A stretch of DNA of 64,000 bases from assembly GCF_028863945.1 (NCBI RefSeq), contig NZ_JARBEA010000001.1:1-64000 (forward strand). Reading direction: 5' to 3'. Position numbers and translations under genes: made by a program. The DNA comes from Jeotgalibaca caeni. Its GTDB lineage: Bacteria; Bacillota; Bacilli; Lactobacillales; Aerococcaceae. The stretch's first letter is position 1; each line of letters opens with the position of its first letter. The notes under the pieces are model-generated. The model made no database searches, was not told the DNA's origin, and saw nothing but the letters and a program-made list of their open reading frames with translations. Below are positions 15,901 through 27,816 of the stretch, piece after piece.

Positions 15901-17187
15901 ATGGCAAAGAAAAGATATGTACAAGTTGGTACCGGCGGAAGAGCTCGCTTCTTTTATGAATCAATCGCCTCTACCTATCATGAGACGAGTGAAATTGTAG
16001 GTTTTTGTGACCTTTCACAAACAAGAATGGATTACGCAAACCGTATTATTTCGGAGCGGTATAACCAAAAGGAAGTTCCTACTTATCACTATACAGAATT
16101 TGATCAAATGCTGGATGACTTGAAGCCAGATTATGTAATCGTCACTACAGTAGACCGCACACATCATGACTATATTATTCGTTCCATGGAAAAAGGATAT
16201 GATGTAATCAGCGAGAAACCGATGACGATTGACGAGGAAAAAACGCAAGCCATTATTGATGCGGAGAAGCGAACCGGCAAGTCTTTGCGGGTAACGTTCA
16301 ACTATCGTTACGCTCCCCATAATACAAAAATTCGTGAACTTATTCGAGATGGTGTCATTGGCGATGTATTCTCCATTCATTTTGAATGGCTACTGAATAC
16401 GGTGCATGGCGCTGATTATTTCAGAAGATGGCATCGGAATAAACTAAATAGCGGCGGCCTATTCGTGCACAAGTCAACGCATCACTTTGATTTGGTAAAC
16501 TTCTGGATCAATAGTTATCCAAAGACCGTGTTTGCTTTTGGTGACTTGAATTTCTATGGGATGAAAAATGCAGAAAAACGCGGCGTCAAAGACTTTTATT
16601 ATCGCTGTCACGGAAGTGAAGCAGCGAAAAATGACCCGTTTGCGATTGATTTAGAGAGCACGGAGGAGTTGCGCGAACTATACTTAAACGCTGAAGAAGA
16701 TAGTGGTTATATTCGGGACCGCAGTGTATTTTCGGACGATATTTCCATAGAAGATACATTAGGTGCCATCGTAAAATATGATCGCGGTACAATCTTAACT
16801 TATTCTTTGAACGCTTATATGCCGTGGGAAGGATTCAATGTGGTCTTTAACGGCAGCAAAGGTCGAATTGAAATGAAAGTAGTAGAAAGCTCTTATATCA
16901 ATGCGGGCGGCGACAAGGAAAACGAAGGCGCTCTCGTAGGAAAAAGCATCATGGTTTACCCAATGTTTGGTGAGCCTTATGAAGTAGAGTTAGAGGAGTT
17001 AGAAGGCGGACATGGTGGCGGTGATCCGATTCTCTTGAATGATCTTTTTGGCGAACCAGTGCCCGATCCATTCAACCGTGCTGCTTCACACGTTGACGGA
17101 GCGATGTCCATCTTGACTGGAATCGCAGGAAACAAATCGATTGCTTCCGGTATGCCGGTTCAAATCAAAGATTTAGTGCAATTTTAA
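15901..17187 (+). CDS. Gfo/Idh/MocA family NAD(P)-dependent oxidoreductase
   Basis: A 428-residue sugar-dehydrogenase-like protein. VQVGTGGRARFFYESIA at about residue 7 is a Rossmann nucleotide-binding loop, and YDVISEKPMTIDEEKT near residue 98 holds the conserved EKP motif. The rest is the beta-sheet substrate domain, including HKSTHHFDLVNFW near residue 195. The substrate is unknown; these enzymes oxidise or isomerise sugars and uronates. ATG 15901 follows AGGAAAGGA with nine bases between and lies below a proper promoter. It is divergent from the GH115-like gene, so it probably belongs to the same polysaccharide regulon. Confidence 0.88.
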   Translation: MAKKRYVQVGTGGRARFFYESIASTYHETSEIVGFCDLSQTRMDYANRIISERYNQKEVPTYHYTEFDQMLDDLKPDYVIVTTVDRTHHDYIIRSMEKGYDVISEKPMTIDEEKTQAIIDAEKRTGKSLRVTFNYRYAPHNTKIRELIRDGVIGDVFSIHFEWLLNTVHGADYFRRWHRNKLNSGGLFVHKSTHHFDLVNFWINSYPKTVFAFGDLNFYGMKNAEKRGVKDFYYRCHGSEAAKNDPFAIDLESTEELRELYLNAEEDSGYIRDRSVFSDDISIEDTLGAIVKYDRGTILTYSLNAYMPWEGFNVVFNGSKGRIEMKVVESSYINAGGDKENEGALVGKSIMVYPMFGEPYEVELEELEGGHGGGDPILLNDLFGEPVPDPFNRAASHVDGAMSILTGIAGNKSIASGMPVQIKDLVQF

Positions 17188-17195
17188 TCAAAAAA

Positions 17196-17231
17196 GAAAG
17201 CCAGAGCATCCGATTGGGTGCTCTGGCTTTC
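17196..17231 (-). terminator. Terminator between oxidoreductase and veg
   Basis: GAAAGCCAGAGCA (17196-17208) pairs perfectly with TGCTCTGGCTTTC (17219-17231). The minus-strand reading is followed by six T, so it ends veg; the plus-strand reading has a weaker T-rich tail and may also end the oxidoreductase transcript. Confidence 0.85.
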
Positions 17232-17260
17232 TTAATAATTTCACAAATCCTTATACGTTT

Positions 17261-17518
17261 TTAAGCGTACTGCTCGGTCTCTTCGTCATAAAAAGAGACT
17301 TCAACAGATGAAGTTAATACATCCACATAACTATATGAAACACGTTCAAAAGCATTTTCGTCCTGATCTAAATCCACAACAAAAACAGAATGATAGGTCT
17401 CGCGTAAAATTCCTTTGCGTTCGGTCTTACGCTTTCTTCCTGCTTGAGCTGTCAACAATACCTTTTTGCCTAAGCGACTTTCCAGCTGTTCCCTGATTTC
17501 CATCAAACTTTCTGGCAT
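17261..17518 (-). CDS. veg: Veg protein
   Basis: The 85-residue protein (MPESLMEIREQLESRLGKKV) matches Veg, a small conserved Firmicutes protein encoded next to rsmA. Key features are LTAQAGRKRKTERKGIL in the middle and FVVDLDQDENAFERVSYSYV near the end. In B. subtilis Veg promotes biofilm matrix expression by antagonising SinR; whether that applies here is unknown because no SinR is visible. The start at 17518 follows GAGGTGAAGG; the longer reading to 17578 would overlap its promoter. Confidence 0.9.
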   Translation of the reverse strand: MPESLMEIREQLESRLGKKVLLTAQAGRKRKTERKGILRETYHSVFVVDLDQDENAFERVSYSYVDVLTSSVEVSFYDEETEQYA

Positions 17519-17540
17519 GCCCTTCACCTCACTGGCTTCT

Positions 17541-17569
17541 ATTATAACACAATGTTGTAAAATTTTCAA
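17541..17569 (-). promoter_or_regulatory. Sigma-A promoter of veg
   Basis: TTGAAA (17569-17564), 17 bases, TATAAT (17546-17541) on the minus strand: close to a perfect promoter, about 22 bases upstream of the veg start. It agrees with the known strong, growth-linked expression of veg. Confidence 0.85.
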
Positions 17570-17669
17570 GTGTACCATAGGAGTTTCTGTTGTGCAAGTA
17601 GAAAGAACGCGATAAAATTAAAAAATATTGCCGAAATTATAGGCGAGATAGCCAGTCATTTGGCTAAGT

Positions 17670-17807
17670 GGACAAGTGAGGACTCAAAATGATCGTCACT
17701 TGTCCATTTTTCTTCATTTTGGACAAGTAGCTGTTTTTTTACTCTATCACTTGTCCACTTTTGCTCTTTTTGGACAAGTGAGCATGTATTTACCCCTTTA
17801 CTTGTCC
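17670..17807. repeat. Array A: three 51-nt units of alternating inverted repeats
   Basis: Left arms GGACAAGTGA/GGACAAGTA begin at 17670, 17721 and 17772; right arms (TCACTTGTCC, CACTTGTCC, TACTTGTCC) end at 17705, 17756 and 17807. Both sets repeat with a period of exactly 51. Loops are not conserved. The 15-base linkers run T-rich, and each right arm can also pair with the next left arm, so two alternative hairpin registers exist. The array lies between the rsmA terminator and the veg promoter and accounts for most of this 324-base gene-free stretch. The same arm sequence recurs in array B near 62.5 kb. Confidence 0.85.
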
Positions 17808-17823
17808 ATTTCAGCTACTTCTC

Positions 17824-19321
<1,498 letters not shown>

Positions 19322-19325
<4 letters not shown>

Positions 19326-20095
19326 CTGTCTTCCAATCTAAATAATTGATTTGCATTCTGTGTAGTGATTTGGGCAATCTCGTTTATATCCATCCCTCGC
19401 AGTTCAGCAACACGTTCTGCTACATACCGAACATAAGCCGGTTCGTTCCGTTTGCCGCGATAAGGGACGGGAGCTAGATAGGGGGAATCGGTTTCGATTA
19501 ATAGCCGATCCAATGGCACAGCTTTTGCTACTTCATGGACTTCACTTGCCTTCTTAAAGGTAACCACTCCGCTTAAAGAGATATGCATTCCTAGGTCAAG
19601 AAATTTCTCCATATAGGCTACATCACCACTGTAACTATGCATAATTCCGCCAATCTCAGAAACATCTTCCTCGCGCAGAATCCGATACGTATCTTCAATC
19701 GCATCGCGCATATGGATGGAAATGGGCAACTGTAAGTCTTTGGCTATTTGGATTTGAATCCGAAATATTTTCTCTTGGACGGCTGGTGGAGCTGTATTCC
19801 AATGGTAATCCAAGCCCATTTCGCCCATTGCCACTACTTTTTCATTCGTCAGCAAGGAAAGCAAGCTCTCTTGAACAGCAGGGGTGTATGTTCCCGCTTC
19901 TGTTGGATGCCAACCGATAATGCTGTAAATTTCAGGATACTGCGTACTTAATGCAATGGATTTCTTGTTTGTTGGAGCATCAAAACCAACTACCGCAAAG
20001 CGTTCTACTCCAGCCTCTTTGGCACGTTGGATGGTGGCTTCTACGTCTTCTTCAAAAGCATCCACGTTCAAATGGCAATGTGTGTCAAAAAGCAC
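19322..20095 (-). CDS. tatD: TatD family metal-dependent DNase
   Basis: A 257-residue TIM-barrel hydrolase with the metal ligands of the TatD family: FDTHCHLN at residue 3, GEMGLDYHW near residue 92, ISIHMRDA near residue 126, HSYSGD near residue 152, and ETDSPYLAP near residue 204. Relatives (YabD/YcfH) act as magnesium-dependent 3'-5' exonucleases or in D-Tyr-tRNA-type quality control. It is the usual neighbour between metG and rnmV. Confidence 0.93.
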
Positions 20096-20236
20096 GTCTC
20101 ATCTTCCCTTCTTCATCATTCTGCCCTCTATTATACTTCTTTCTTCATTCAATTGTCTTAAAATGGCTCATTTTTAATCAGAAATGAGAGTGCAACAAAA
20201 CACCCGAAGCGTTTCGTTACACTCTCCTCATTTCTA

Positions 20237-22336
<2,100 letters not shown>

Positions 22337-22337
22337 T

Positions 22338-22374
22338 TAAAAAATGAGTAATGGCATTAATTCCATTACTCATT
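22338..22374 (-). terminator. Terminator of the MerR-type gene
   Basis: AATGAGTAATGG (22343-22354) pairs with CCATTACTCATT (22363-22374) and the minus strand continues into a T run. Confidence 0.85.
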
Positions 22375-22380
22375 CTTCCA

Positions 22381-23142
22381 TTATTCGGTTGTATACGCAT
22401 AAATGGCATCCCTTAAGAACTGTGCTGCGCCGATGCCTGCCGGTTCATCATAGTAAGAAGTAAACCGTTCATCCGCTACATACATGTCTGCTAAGCCACG
22501 GTGTGCTTCTTCTGTATAACTTGGCCATGTATAGGTGAGCCATTCTTTATGGAGCGCTGCTAACGCATGAGCTTCCTTACTAGTTGGGTCTCCCGTTTGT
22601 AATTCAGTCTTCAAATCCGCTAAAATTTGGTTTGCCATCAACTGAAGTTTTTGATGTTGTTCTTCTGTCAGAGAAGCAAACTTTTGATTCGATTTCTCGA
22701 CCGTATCAGCACCGTAGCGCTCACGAATTTCTTCCCCGTAGTTTTTCTCGTTTTCTTGTAGTTGCTTTTTCTTAAATCCTTCAAATTTTTCTTTGTCTGT
22801 CATCGTTCTCTCTCCTCTTTGATCTGCTAGCGTTCGATCAATCGTTTGCAACAAGAGATCCAACCGCTGCCTTTTTTGAAGGAGGGCCTGGCGATGTGCT
22901 AATAAAGACCCTTCCGTATCATAATGGGAATCATCCAAAATACGTTTGATTTCTTCTAGTGGCAAATCGAACTCACGATAAAATAAAATTTGCTGCAGGC
23001 GCTCCACTTCTTCACTGCCGTATATACGGTAGTTAGAAGAGTTGATTCGTTTGGGCTTCAATAAACCAATCGCGTCATAGTGGCGTAACGTCCGGCTCGT
23101 TACACCAGCCAATTCACTGAGCTTCTTAATTGTATATTCCAT
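22381..23142 (-). CDS. MerR family regulator with TipAS-like ligand domain
   Basis: The 253-residue protein opens with a MerR winged helix (MEYTIKKLSELAGVTSRTLR, then HYDAIGLLKPKR), a dimerisation coiled coil (residues about 75-115), and an all-helical C-terminal TipAS domain (residues about 130-253, ending in GIGAAQFLRDAIYAYT). TipAS domains bind thiopeptides and other amphipathic compounds; which ligand applies here is unknown. I chose ATG 23142, below GGGAGG, rather than 23169, which lies on top of its own -10 element. The gene stands alone and probably controls itself through the 19-bp-spacer promoter. Confidence 0.9.
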   Translation of the reverse strand: MEYTIKKLSELAGVTSRTLRHYDAIGLLKPKRINSSNYRIYGSEEVERLQQILFYREFDLPLEEIKRILDDSHYDTEGSLLAHRQALLQKRQRLDLLLQTIDRTLADQRGERTMTDKEKFEGFKKKQLQENEKNYGEEIRERYGADTVEKSNQKFASLTEEQHQKLQLMANQILADLKTELQTGDPTSKEAHALAALHKEWLTYTWPSYTEEAHRGLADMYVADERFTSYYDEPAGIGAAQFLRDAIYAYTTE

Positions 23143-23164
23143 ATGCTCCCCTCCCTCTCCAATG

Positions 23165-23195
23165 ATCATAAACCTTGCCGTAACGACAAGGTCAA
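23165..23195 (-). promoter_or_regulatory. MerR-type promoter with 19-bp spacer and dyad
   Basis: TTGACC (23195-23190) and TATGAT (23170-23165) are separated by 19 bases, the stretched spacing that MerR regulators correct. The spacer carries the dyad CCTTG-N9-CAAGG (23173-23191). Autoregulation follows from family knowledge. Confidence 0.85.
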
Positions 23196-23206
23196 GTTTT
23201 ATTTGT

Positions 23207-23239
23207 AAAAAAACAGGCAGCTCCTAAGAGCTACCTGTT
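23207..23239 (-). terminator. Terminator of the NlpC/P60 gene
   Basis: AACAGGCAGCTC (23212-23223) pairs with GAGCTACCTGTT (23228-23239) with one mismatch; the minus strand continues with seven T. Confidence 0.85.
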
Positions 23240-23256
23240 GACTTGTTATGGTTAGA

Positions 23257-24597
23257 TTATCTCGCTACACGTACAGCGAAGCTTGGGTAGAAGTAGTTGA
23301 AGTCTGCGATTTTAACGCCTTGACCTGGTTCAGGAGCATGAATATATGAAGATCCTCCTAAAGCAATTCCTACGTGATACGTTCCACCACGGCTGCCCCA
23401 GAATAGTAAATCTCCTGGTTGTGCTTGAGAAACAGGAATTTGTGTTCCTGCATTTTCTTGTGATGTAGTGGTTGCACCAATATTCATTCCATATGCTTGA
23501 TTGAATACATAAGAAGTGAATCCTGAGCAGTCAAAGCCGCTTGGTGTTCTTCCGCCCCATACATAAGGTACACCGATGTATTGTTTAGCAATCCCAATTA
23601 CGTCACCTGTTGTGGCTGGTAATTGTGGTGCTGGCGCTGGGGTTGGAGCAGGTGCTGGTGCAGGCTGTGTTGCTGCCGGTTGGTTTACAACTGGAGCTGG
23701 CGTTGTTTCTGTCACTGGAGTAGTTGCTACTTCCTCTTGACGAGACTCTTCCACTACAGGCTCTGCAGGGCGATTTGTAGATTGTTCTGTTTGTGGAGCA
23801 GTTTGTGCTGCTGCCACTTGTCTTGCTGTTTCTTCAGACGCTAAACGAGCTTCTTCTTCAGCTGCTACACGTGCTGCCTCTACTGCTGCTGCTTGTCTTG
23901 CTGCTTCTTCAGCTGCTAGACGATCTGCTTCTTCTTTTTGAGCAACGAATTTCGCACGGTCTTCTTCAGCTGTAGCTTTTTCAGCACTCAAAGCTGCAAT
24001 CGCGCTTTCTTGTTCGATTTGTTTAACAACTAGATTACCTTTTAATTGTTCTAGTTCAACAGACATCGAAACGATTTCGTCTAATTTAACTTCTGTTTCA
24101 TTTTTCTTTGTTGCTACTGCTTCTTGGTCTCTGATTTGTTGTTCCATTAAATCTTTATTAGCAGATACCATAGTAGTAACAACATCAATACGGCCAATTA
24201 AATCAGAAAGAGATTCTGATCCAAAAACAAAGTTGATGTAATTTTTGTTTGATCCGTTTACTTGTACGGAACGAGCTTGTTCTTTTAGTTGTTCTTCACG
24301 TTGTTCAATCACTTCTTGTAAACGTGCAATTTCTTCATTCAAGACTGTGATCTCTTCTTGTGTTACCACACGTTGTTCTAATAAATCATTTGCTCTGTTT
24401 TCTGTTGCTGTAATTTCTGCTTGCACTTGGGATAATACGGCTTCTGCAGAATTAACACGGTTATTAAGTTCATTTACTTTTTGTTCAGTTTCTTGAATTT
24501 TATCAGTTAATTCGTCGGCGGAAGCAGTAAACGGTGCAGTCAAGCTTGCAGCTAAGATAGAGCTCGTTAGGATAAGAGTGGCAAGTTTCTTCTTCAA
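23257..24597 (-). CDS. Secreted PcsB/P60-like peptidoglycan hydrolase
   Basis: The 446-residue protein has a Sec signal peptide (cleavage likely after TASA, about residue 27), a long coiled coil (residues about 28-235), an Ala/Glu-rich then Pro/Thr-rich linker, and a C-terminal NlpC/P60 endopeptidase domain. The catalytic Cys is in SGFDCSGFTSYVF near residue 356 and the His in TYHVGIALGG near residue 405. Such proteins split wall peptides during division; the coiled coil usually docks to FtsEX in PcsB. Translation begins at TTG 24597 behind CGGAGG. Three WalR-like boxes upstream (24715-24742) fit control by the WalRK cell-wall system. Confidence 0.9.
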   Translation of the reverse strand: MKKKLATLILTSSILAASLTAPFTASADELTDKIQETEQKVNELNNRVNSAEAVLSQVQAEITATENRANDLLEQRVVTQEEITVLNEEIARLQEVIEQREEQLKEQARSVQVNGSNKNYINFVFGSESLSDLIGRIDVVTTMVSANKDLMEQQIRDQEAVATKKNETEVKLDEIVSMSVELEQLKGNLVVKQIEQESAIAALSAEKATAEEDRAKFVAQKEEADRLAAEEAARQAAAVEAARVAAEEEARLASEETARQVAAAQTAPQTEQSTNRPAEPVVEESRQEEVATTPVTETTPAPVVNQPAATQPAPAPAPTPAPAPQLPATTGDVIGIAKQYIGVPYVWGGRTPSGFDCSGFTSYVFNQAYGMNIGATTTSQENAGTQIPVSQAQPGDLLFWGSRGGTYHVGIALGGSSYIHAPEPGQGVKIADFNYFYPSFAVRVAR

Positions 24598-24714
24598 ATT
24601 TGATTCCTCCGTTAAATTTATAAGTTCTTATGTTTAGTTAAATAATTTCTAAAGTTTTTCTTCACGAATGAATCATAGCACAGTTAGTTTGTGAAAAATC
24701 ACTTATCGACAACT

Positions 24715-24742
24715 TGTAGTCGGTTTGTAACATGTTTGTAAT
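24715..24742. promoter_or_regulatory. Three tandem WalR/VicR-like boxes
   Basis: TGTAGT, TGTAAC and TGTAAT occur at 24715, 24726 and 24737, each pair separated by five bases, matching the WalR consensus TGTWAH-N5-TGTWAH (first copy has one mismatch). They lie about 40-65 bases upstream of an extended -10 (TGCTATGAT, minus strand, near 24673-24681) of the NlpC/P60 gene. The rest of 24598-24785 is that gene's leader. Confidence 0.65.
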
Positions 24743-24785
24743 GAACAAGCTGTATTGTTACAGAACGTTATCTTTACTTTTGAAA

Positions 24786-24814
24786 TTGACTTTTTCTAGT
24801 CGCTTGCCTATACT
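24786..24814 (+). promoter_or_regulatory. Promoter of the tyrS leader
   Basis: TTGACT (24786-24791), 17 bases, TATACT (24809-24814). It starts transcription just before the T-box leader. Confidence 0.85.
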
Positions 24815-24819
24815 AAAAG

Positions 24820-25079
24820 GTATAGAAAAACAGTTAAAAGCGATGAAGGAACCCAGTAAAAATAAGGCATTGAATCATAGAGAGCCGCGCTTGGTGGAAA
24901 GCGGTACACCCTTGTTTTGAATTACACTCCGGAGCTATCTTTCTTATGAAGAGCGGTTTGCACCCGTTATCGTGCCAGAGTGGTTTTGTGTGCATTTTAT
25001 GGCCAAGACAAACTGGGTGGTAACACGGTTAACATATCGTCCCTGATGGAGAATGATTCTCTGTCAGGGATTTTTTTTA
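24820..25079 (+). ncRNA. T-box riboswitch of tyrS
   Basis: The leader starts with the conserved stem I opening (GCGATGAAGGAACCCAG near 24840). A UAC tyrosine specifier sits in TTGAATTACACTCCGG near 24920. The T-box itself is CTGGGTGGTAACACGG near 25014-25029, whose bulge pairs with the tRNA acceptor end. A strong terminator follows (TCCCTGA...TCAGGGA, 25041-25071, then eight T). Uncharged tRNA-Tyr is expected to stabilise the antiterminator and turn on tyrS. Confidence 0.92.
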
Positions 25080-25111
25080 TTATCACATAGAATATAGAGG
25101 AGTTTGAGACA

Positions 25112-26374
25112 ATGAACATTTTAGATGATTTAGCTTGGCGCGGTGCCATCAATCAACAAACAGATGAGGAAGGATTACGTGAACTAGTGGACAAAAAGTC
25201 GATCGGCCTGTACTGCGGAATCGATGCGACGGGTTCCAGTATGCATGTCGGCCATCTCATTCCATTTATGGTACTGAAGAGATTCCAGCTTGCAGGACAT
25301 AAACCAGTCATCTTAATTGGTGGAGCTACAGGATCGATTGGGGATCCAAGTGGTAAATCCGAAGAGCGTGTGTTGCAATCAGAAGAAGACGTGTTAGAAA
25401 ATGCAGCAAAGATTACCGCTCAGATGCGGAAACTATTTGCTGCTGGTGAAACTGATTCCCCTATCCGTCTGGTGAACAATCTGGATTGGACCAAAGATTT
25501 GAACTTGCTAGACTTTCTGCGTGAATACGGCAAAAACTTTAACGTAAACACCATGCTAGCAAAAGACATCGTAGCCAACCGTTTGGAAACAGGAATTTCC
25601 TTTACAGAATTCTCCTACCAAATTCTTCAATCAATGGACTTCTTGCACCTCTACCGTCACCAAGACGTGCAGCTGCAAGTAGGAGGACAAGATCAATGGG
25701 GAAATATTACTGCTGGACTAGAGCTTATTAGAAAGAAAGAAGGCTCTACAGCAAAAGCATTTGGGCTGACGATTCCATTGATGCTAAAGGCAGATGGAAC
25801 TAAGTTTGGGAAAACGGCTGGCGGAGCGGTCTGGCTTGATCCTGAACTAACGACACCATATGAATTCTACCAATTCTGGGTTAATCAAGATGACCGTGAT
25901 GTGATTAAATACTTACAATACTTTACTTTCCTTAGTCACGAAGAAATTGAAGCGTTGGCTGAAAAAGTAGAATCTGAACCACATAAACGTGAAGCTCAAA
26001 AGACACTGGCAGCTGAAATGACGAAATTCGTGCATGGTGAACAAGCATTACGCGATGCACTGAAGATTACAGAAGCCCTCTTCACTGGTAATGTAAAAGA
26101 ATTGACAGCCGATGAAATTGCGCAAGGTTTCAAGAATATGCCTACCTTTGAAGTAAACTTAGCCGAACAAGAACTCGTTTCTTGGTTGGTTGATATCGGC
26201 ATTGAACCTTCTCGTCGTCAATCACGTGAAGATATCCAAAACGGGGCCATCACCATTAATGGCGACAAGGTTACAGACCTAGACTTTGTTATCACTGCGG
26301 ACAACTCCTTCGAAGAACGTTTCATTATTGTTCGTCGCGGGAAGAAAAAGTACTTCTTAGTAAAACTAGTTTGA
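25112..26374 (+). CDS. tyrS: Tyrosyl-tRNA synthetase
   Basis: This 420-residue class I synthetase charges tRNA-Tyr. It has the HIGH-type motif MHVGHLIPF near residue 46, the tyrosine-pocket segment QVGGQDQWGNI near residue 190, the KMSKS-like KFGKTAGGAVW near residue 231, and a C-terminal S4 RNA-binding domain (residues about 350-420). Start ATG 25112 follows GAGGAG. Expression is controlled by the T-box leader. Confidence 0.97.
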   Translation: MNILDDLAWRGAINQQTDEEGLRELVDKKSIGLYCGIDATGSSMHVGHLIPFMVLKRFQLAGHKPVILIGGATGSIGDPSGKSEERVLQSEEDVLENAAKITAQMRKLFAAGETDSPIRLVNNLDWTKDLNLLDFLREYGKNFNVNTMLAKDIVANRLETGISFTEFSYQILQSMDFLHLYRHQDVQLQVGGQDQWGNITAGLELIRKKEGSTAKAFGLTIPLMLKADGTKFGKTAGGAVWLDPELTTPYEFYQFWVNQDDRDVIKYLQYFTFLSHEEIEALAEKVESEPHKREAQKTLAAEMTKFVHGEQALRDALKITEALFTGNVKELTADEIAQGFKNMPTFEVNLAEQELVSWLVDIGIEPSRRQSREDIQNGAITINGDKVTDLDFVITADNSFEERFIIVRRGKKKYFLVKLV

Positions 26375-26385
26375 TGTTTTGAAAA

Positions 26386-26427
26386 AGAACGTGCAAGTGG
26401 AGTTTATAACTCCTGCTTGCACGTTCT
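26386..26427. terminator. Bidirectional terminator between tyrS and orr
   Basis: AGAACGTGCAAG (26386-26397) pairs perfectly with CTTGCACGTTCT (26416-26427), with T runs on both sides, serving the convergent tyrS and ornithine racemase genes. Confidence 0.9.
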
Positions 26428-26431
26428 CTTT

Positions 26432-27562
26432 TTAATGTTCTGAGGCACTCACTTGGTTATCAGAATTTTCTATTATATGCGATTCTGTAATAAACTCCTT
26501 ATGGACGTATTTACTAGTAAAACAGTCTAATAATGAGCCATACGATACATCAAAAGTCACTTCATCACCAAGTTGGTAATCCTTCGCCGCTTTGGTAAAG
26601 TCCATGATTAGATGATCCGAACTTGCTCCAATAATTTCGATTCGTTCATCACGAGGTTGAATATTTTGCACATTTACATCTTGGCGCCCTAAGGCTAGAA
26701 TTCCCCTTTTCATGATGCCCTTGTCAACGAAAACTGGCTTCTGTCCAAATGCATCTTGCCCTACATTCCCGATGGGTAACGATGGCTTATCACGGTACTC
26801 AATAATTTCAGCTGAAAGAGTAAAGACATCTTGATGCATTTCGGGAATAGGCAAACCGAATGCAGTTTCCACACCTAAGACATAGGCTTCACCGATTCGC
26901 AGATGATTGATTTCTTCTGGCATGAAGTCTTCTGTACTATCCAATAAATATAAGGAGCTGGAGTTTCCACCCGAAATAATATCTAAAGTGAGTTCATATG
27001 TAGATTCAATATGGTGTTTATAGCTTACTAGTTTACGAAGAATCGTACTATCAGGAATAATAGCTCCATAGCAAGTTAAATTAACCCCAATTCCAGCTAA
27101 CTCGACGTGATTCATAGTAAGAATTTCCTTCACATAAGCATCCACTTCTTCTGCTTCAAACACACCTTCGCGTAAATCGCCTAAATCAATCATGAGAATA
27201 ACCCGGTGTAGGGTATTCTTTTTTTGCGCCGCCTGATTTAAATCGCGAATTGTTTGGATTTCTGAATTCAAACTGATATCCGTCCATTCTACAACTTGGT
27301 CTACTTCACTTAGATGAGGGATTCTCAGTAATAAGCGTTCTTTTCCTGAATCGGACGCATAGTTCTTAAAGTTGTCCAGACGTGAATCGGCTAAATATTT
27401 AATTTCAGGAATTGCTTCATAAACCTTCACTATTTCTGGATGAGCACTGAATACTTTTGTTACTGCTGCAACGTCAATATCGTGGGCTCGCACATGGGAA
27501 GTTAAATACATTACGTTATGTTCTAGTTTTGATAAGTTTACCGTGATTTTAGGCATCTGCAT
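26432..27562 (-). CDS. orr: Ornithine racemase (alanine-racemase-like fold)
   Basis: The 376-residue protein has the alanine racemase N-terminal barrel; Lys36 in AAVTKVFSAHPEI is the predicted PLP lysine. GIGVNLTCYG near residue 147 and ISGGNSSSLYLLD near residue 195 are typical of the Orr/YhfX-like branch rather than cell-wall alanine racemase. Orr converts L- to D-ornithine, the substrate of OraSE. The ornithine degradation genes a few kilobases away, and the divergent LysR gene, strongly support this assignment over a generic amino-acid racemase. ATG 27562 or 27556 could be the start; neither has a strong ribosome site. Confidence 0.85.
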   Translation of the reverse strand: MQMPKITVNLSKLEHNVMYLTSHVRAHDIDVAAVTKVFSAHPEIVKVYEAIPEIKYLADSRLDNFKNYASDSGKERLLLRIPHLSEVDQVVEWTDISLNSEIQTIRDLNQAAQKKNTLHRVILMIDLGDLREGVFEAEEVDAYVKEILTMNHVELAGIGVNLTCYGAIIPDSTILRKLVSYKHHIESTYELTLDIISGGNSSSLYLLDSTEDFMPEEINHLRIGEAYVLGVETAFGLPIPEMHQDVFTLSAEIIEYRDKPSLPIGNVGQDAFGQKPVFVDKGIMKRGILALGRQDVNVQNIQPRDERIEIIGASSDHLIMDFTKAAKDYQLGDEVTFDVSYGSLLDCFTSKYVHKEFITESHIIENSDNQVSASEH

Positions 27563-27586
27563 TTCACATGTCTCACTTTCTGTTTA

Positions 27587-27600
27587 TTAAAACGCTTTCA
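27587..27600 (-). promoter_or_regulatory. cre-like site upstream of orr
   Basis: The minus strand reads TGAAAGCGTTTTAA, close to the CcpA cre consensus. It lies just downstream of a TATAAT -10 (27615-27610), where CcpA binding would block orr transcription. Confidence 0.55.
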
Positions 27601-27645
27601 TTTATTTTATTATAAAGGTAGATGGGTCATTTTTTATGATTTTTG

Positions 27646-27677
27646 GGAATAGTTACTATTCCTAACTTGAGTAGGAA
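27646..27677. promoter_or_regulatory. Overlapping dyads, probable LysR operator
   Basis: GGAATAG-TTA-CTATTCC (27646-27662) is a perfect palindrome; it overlaps TTCCTA-N7-TAGGAA (27659-27677). The core GAATA-N5-TATTC recurs at 37722-37736 upstream of ord. Both positions fit binding by the divergent LysR regulator. Confidence 0.6.
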
Positions 27678-27816
27678 ATCCTTGTAATTTCTTTACTTAA
27701 TTCTTTCTATTTTCTAATGTATGCGCTATCTTTCTTTTGTATAATTAATCTGTTCATTAACTAGTTAGGATCTGAGAGCGTTTTATTATAAAGAGATTTT
27801 GAAAGGAGCGGTTTCT

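Noticed and set aside
17670-17807. CRISPR array
   Set aside because: The units are inverted-repeat pairs with variable loops, arms of only about 10 bases, no long direct repeat, and no cas genes nearby. The same holds for arrays B, C and D.
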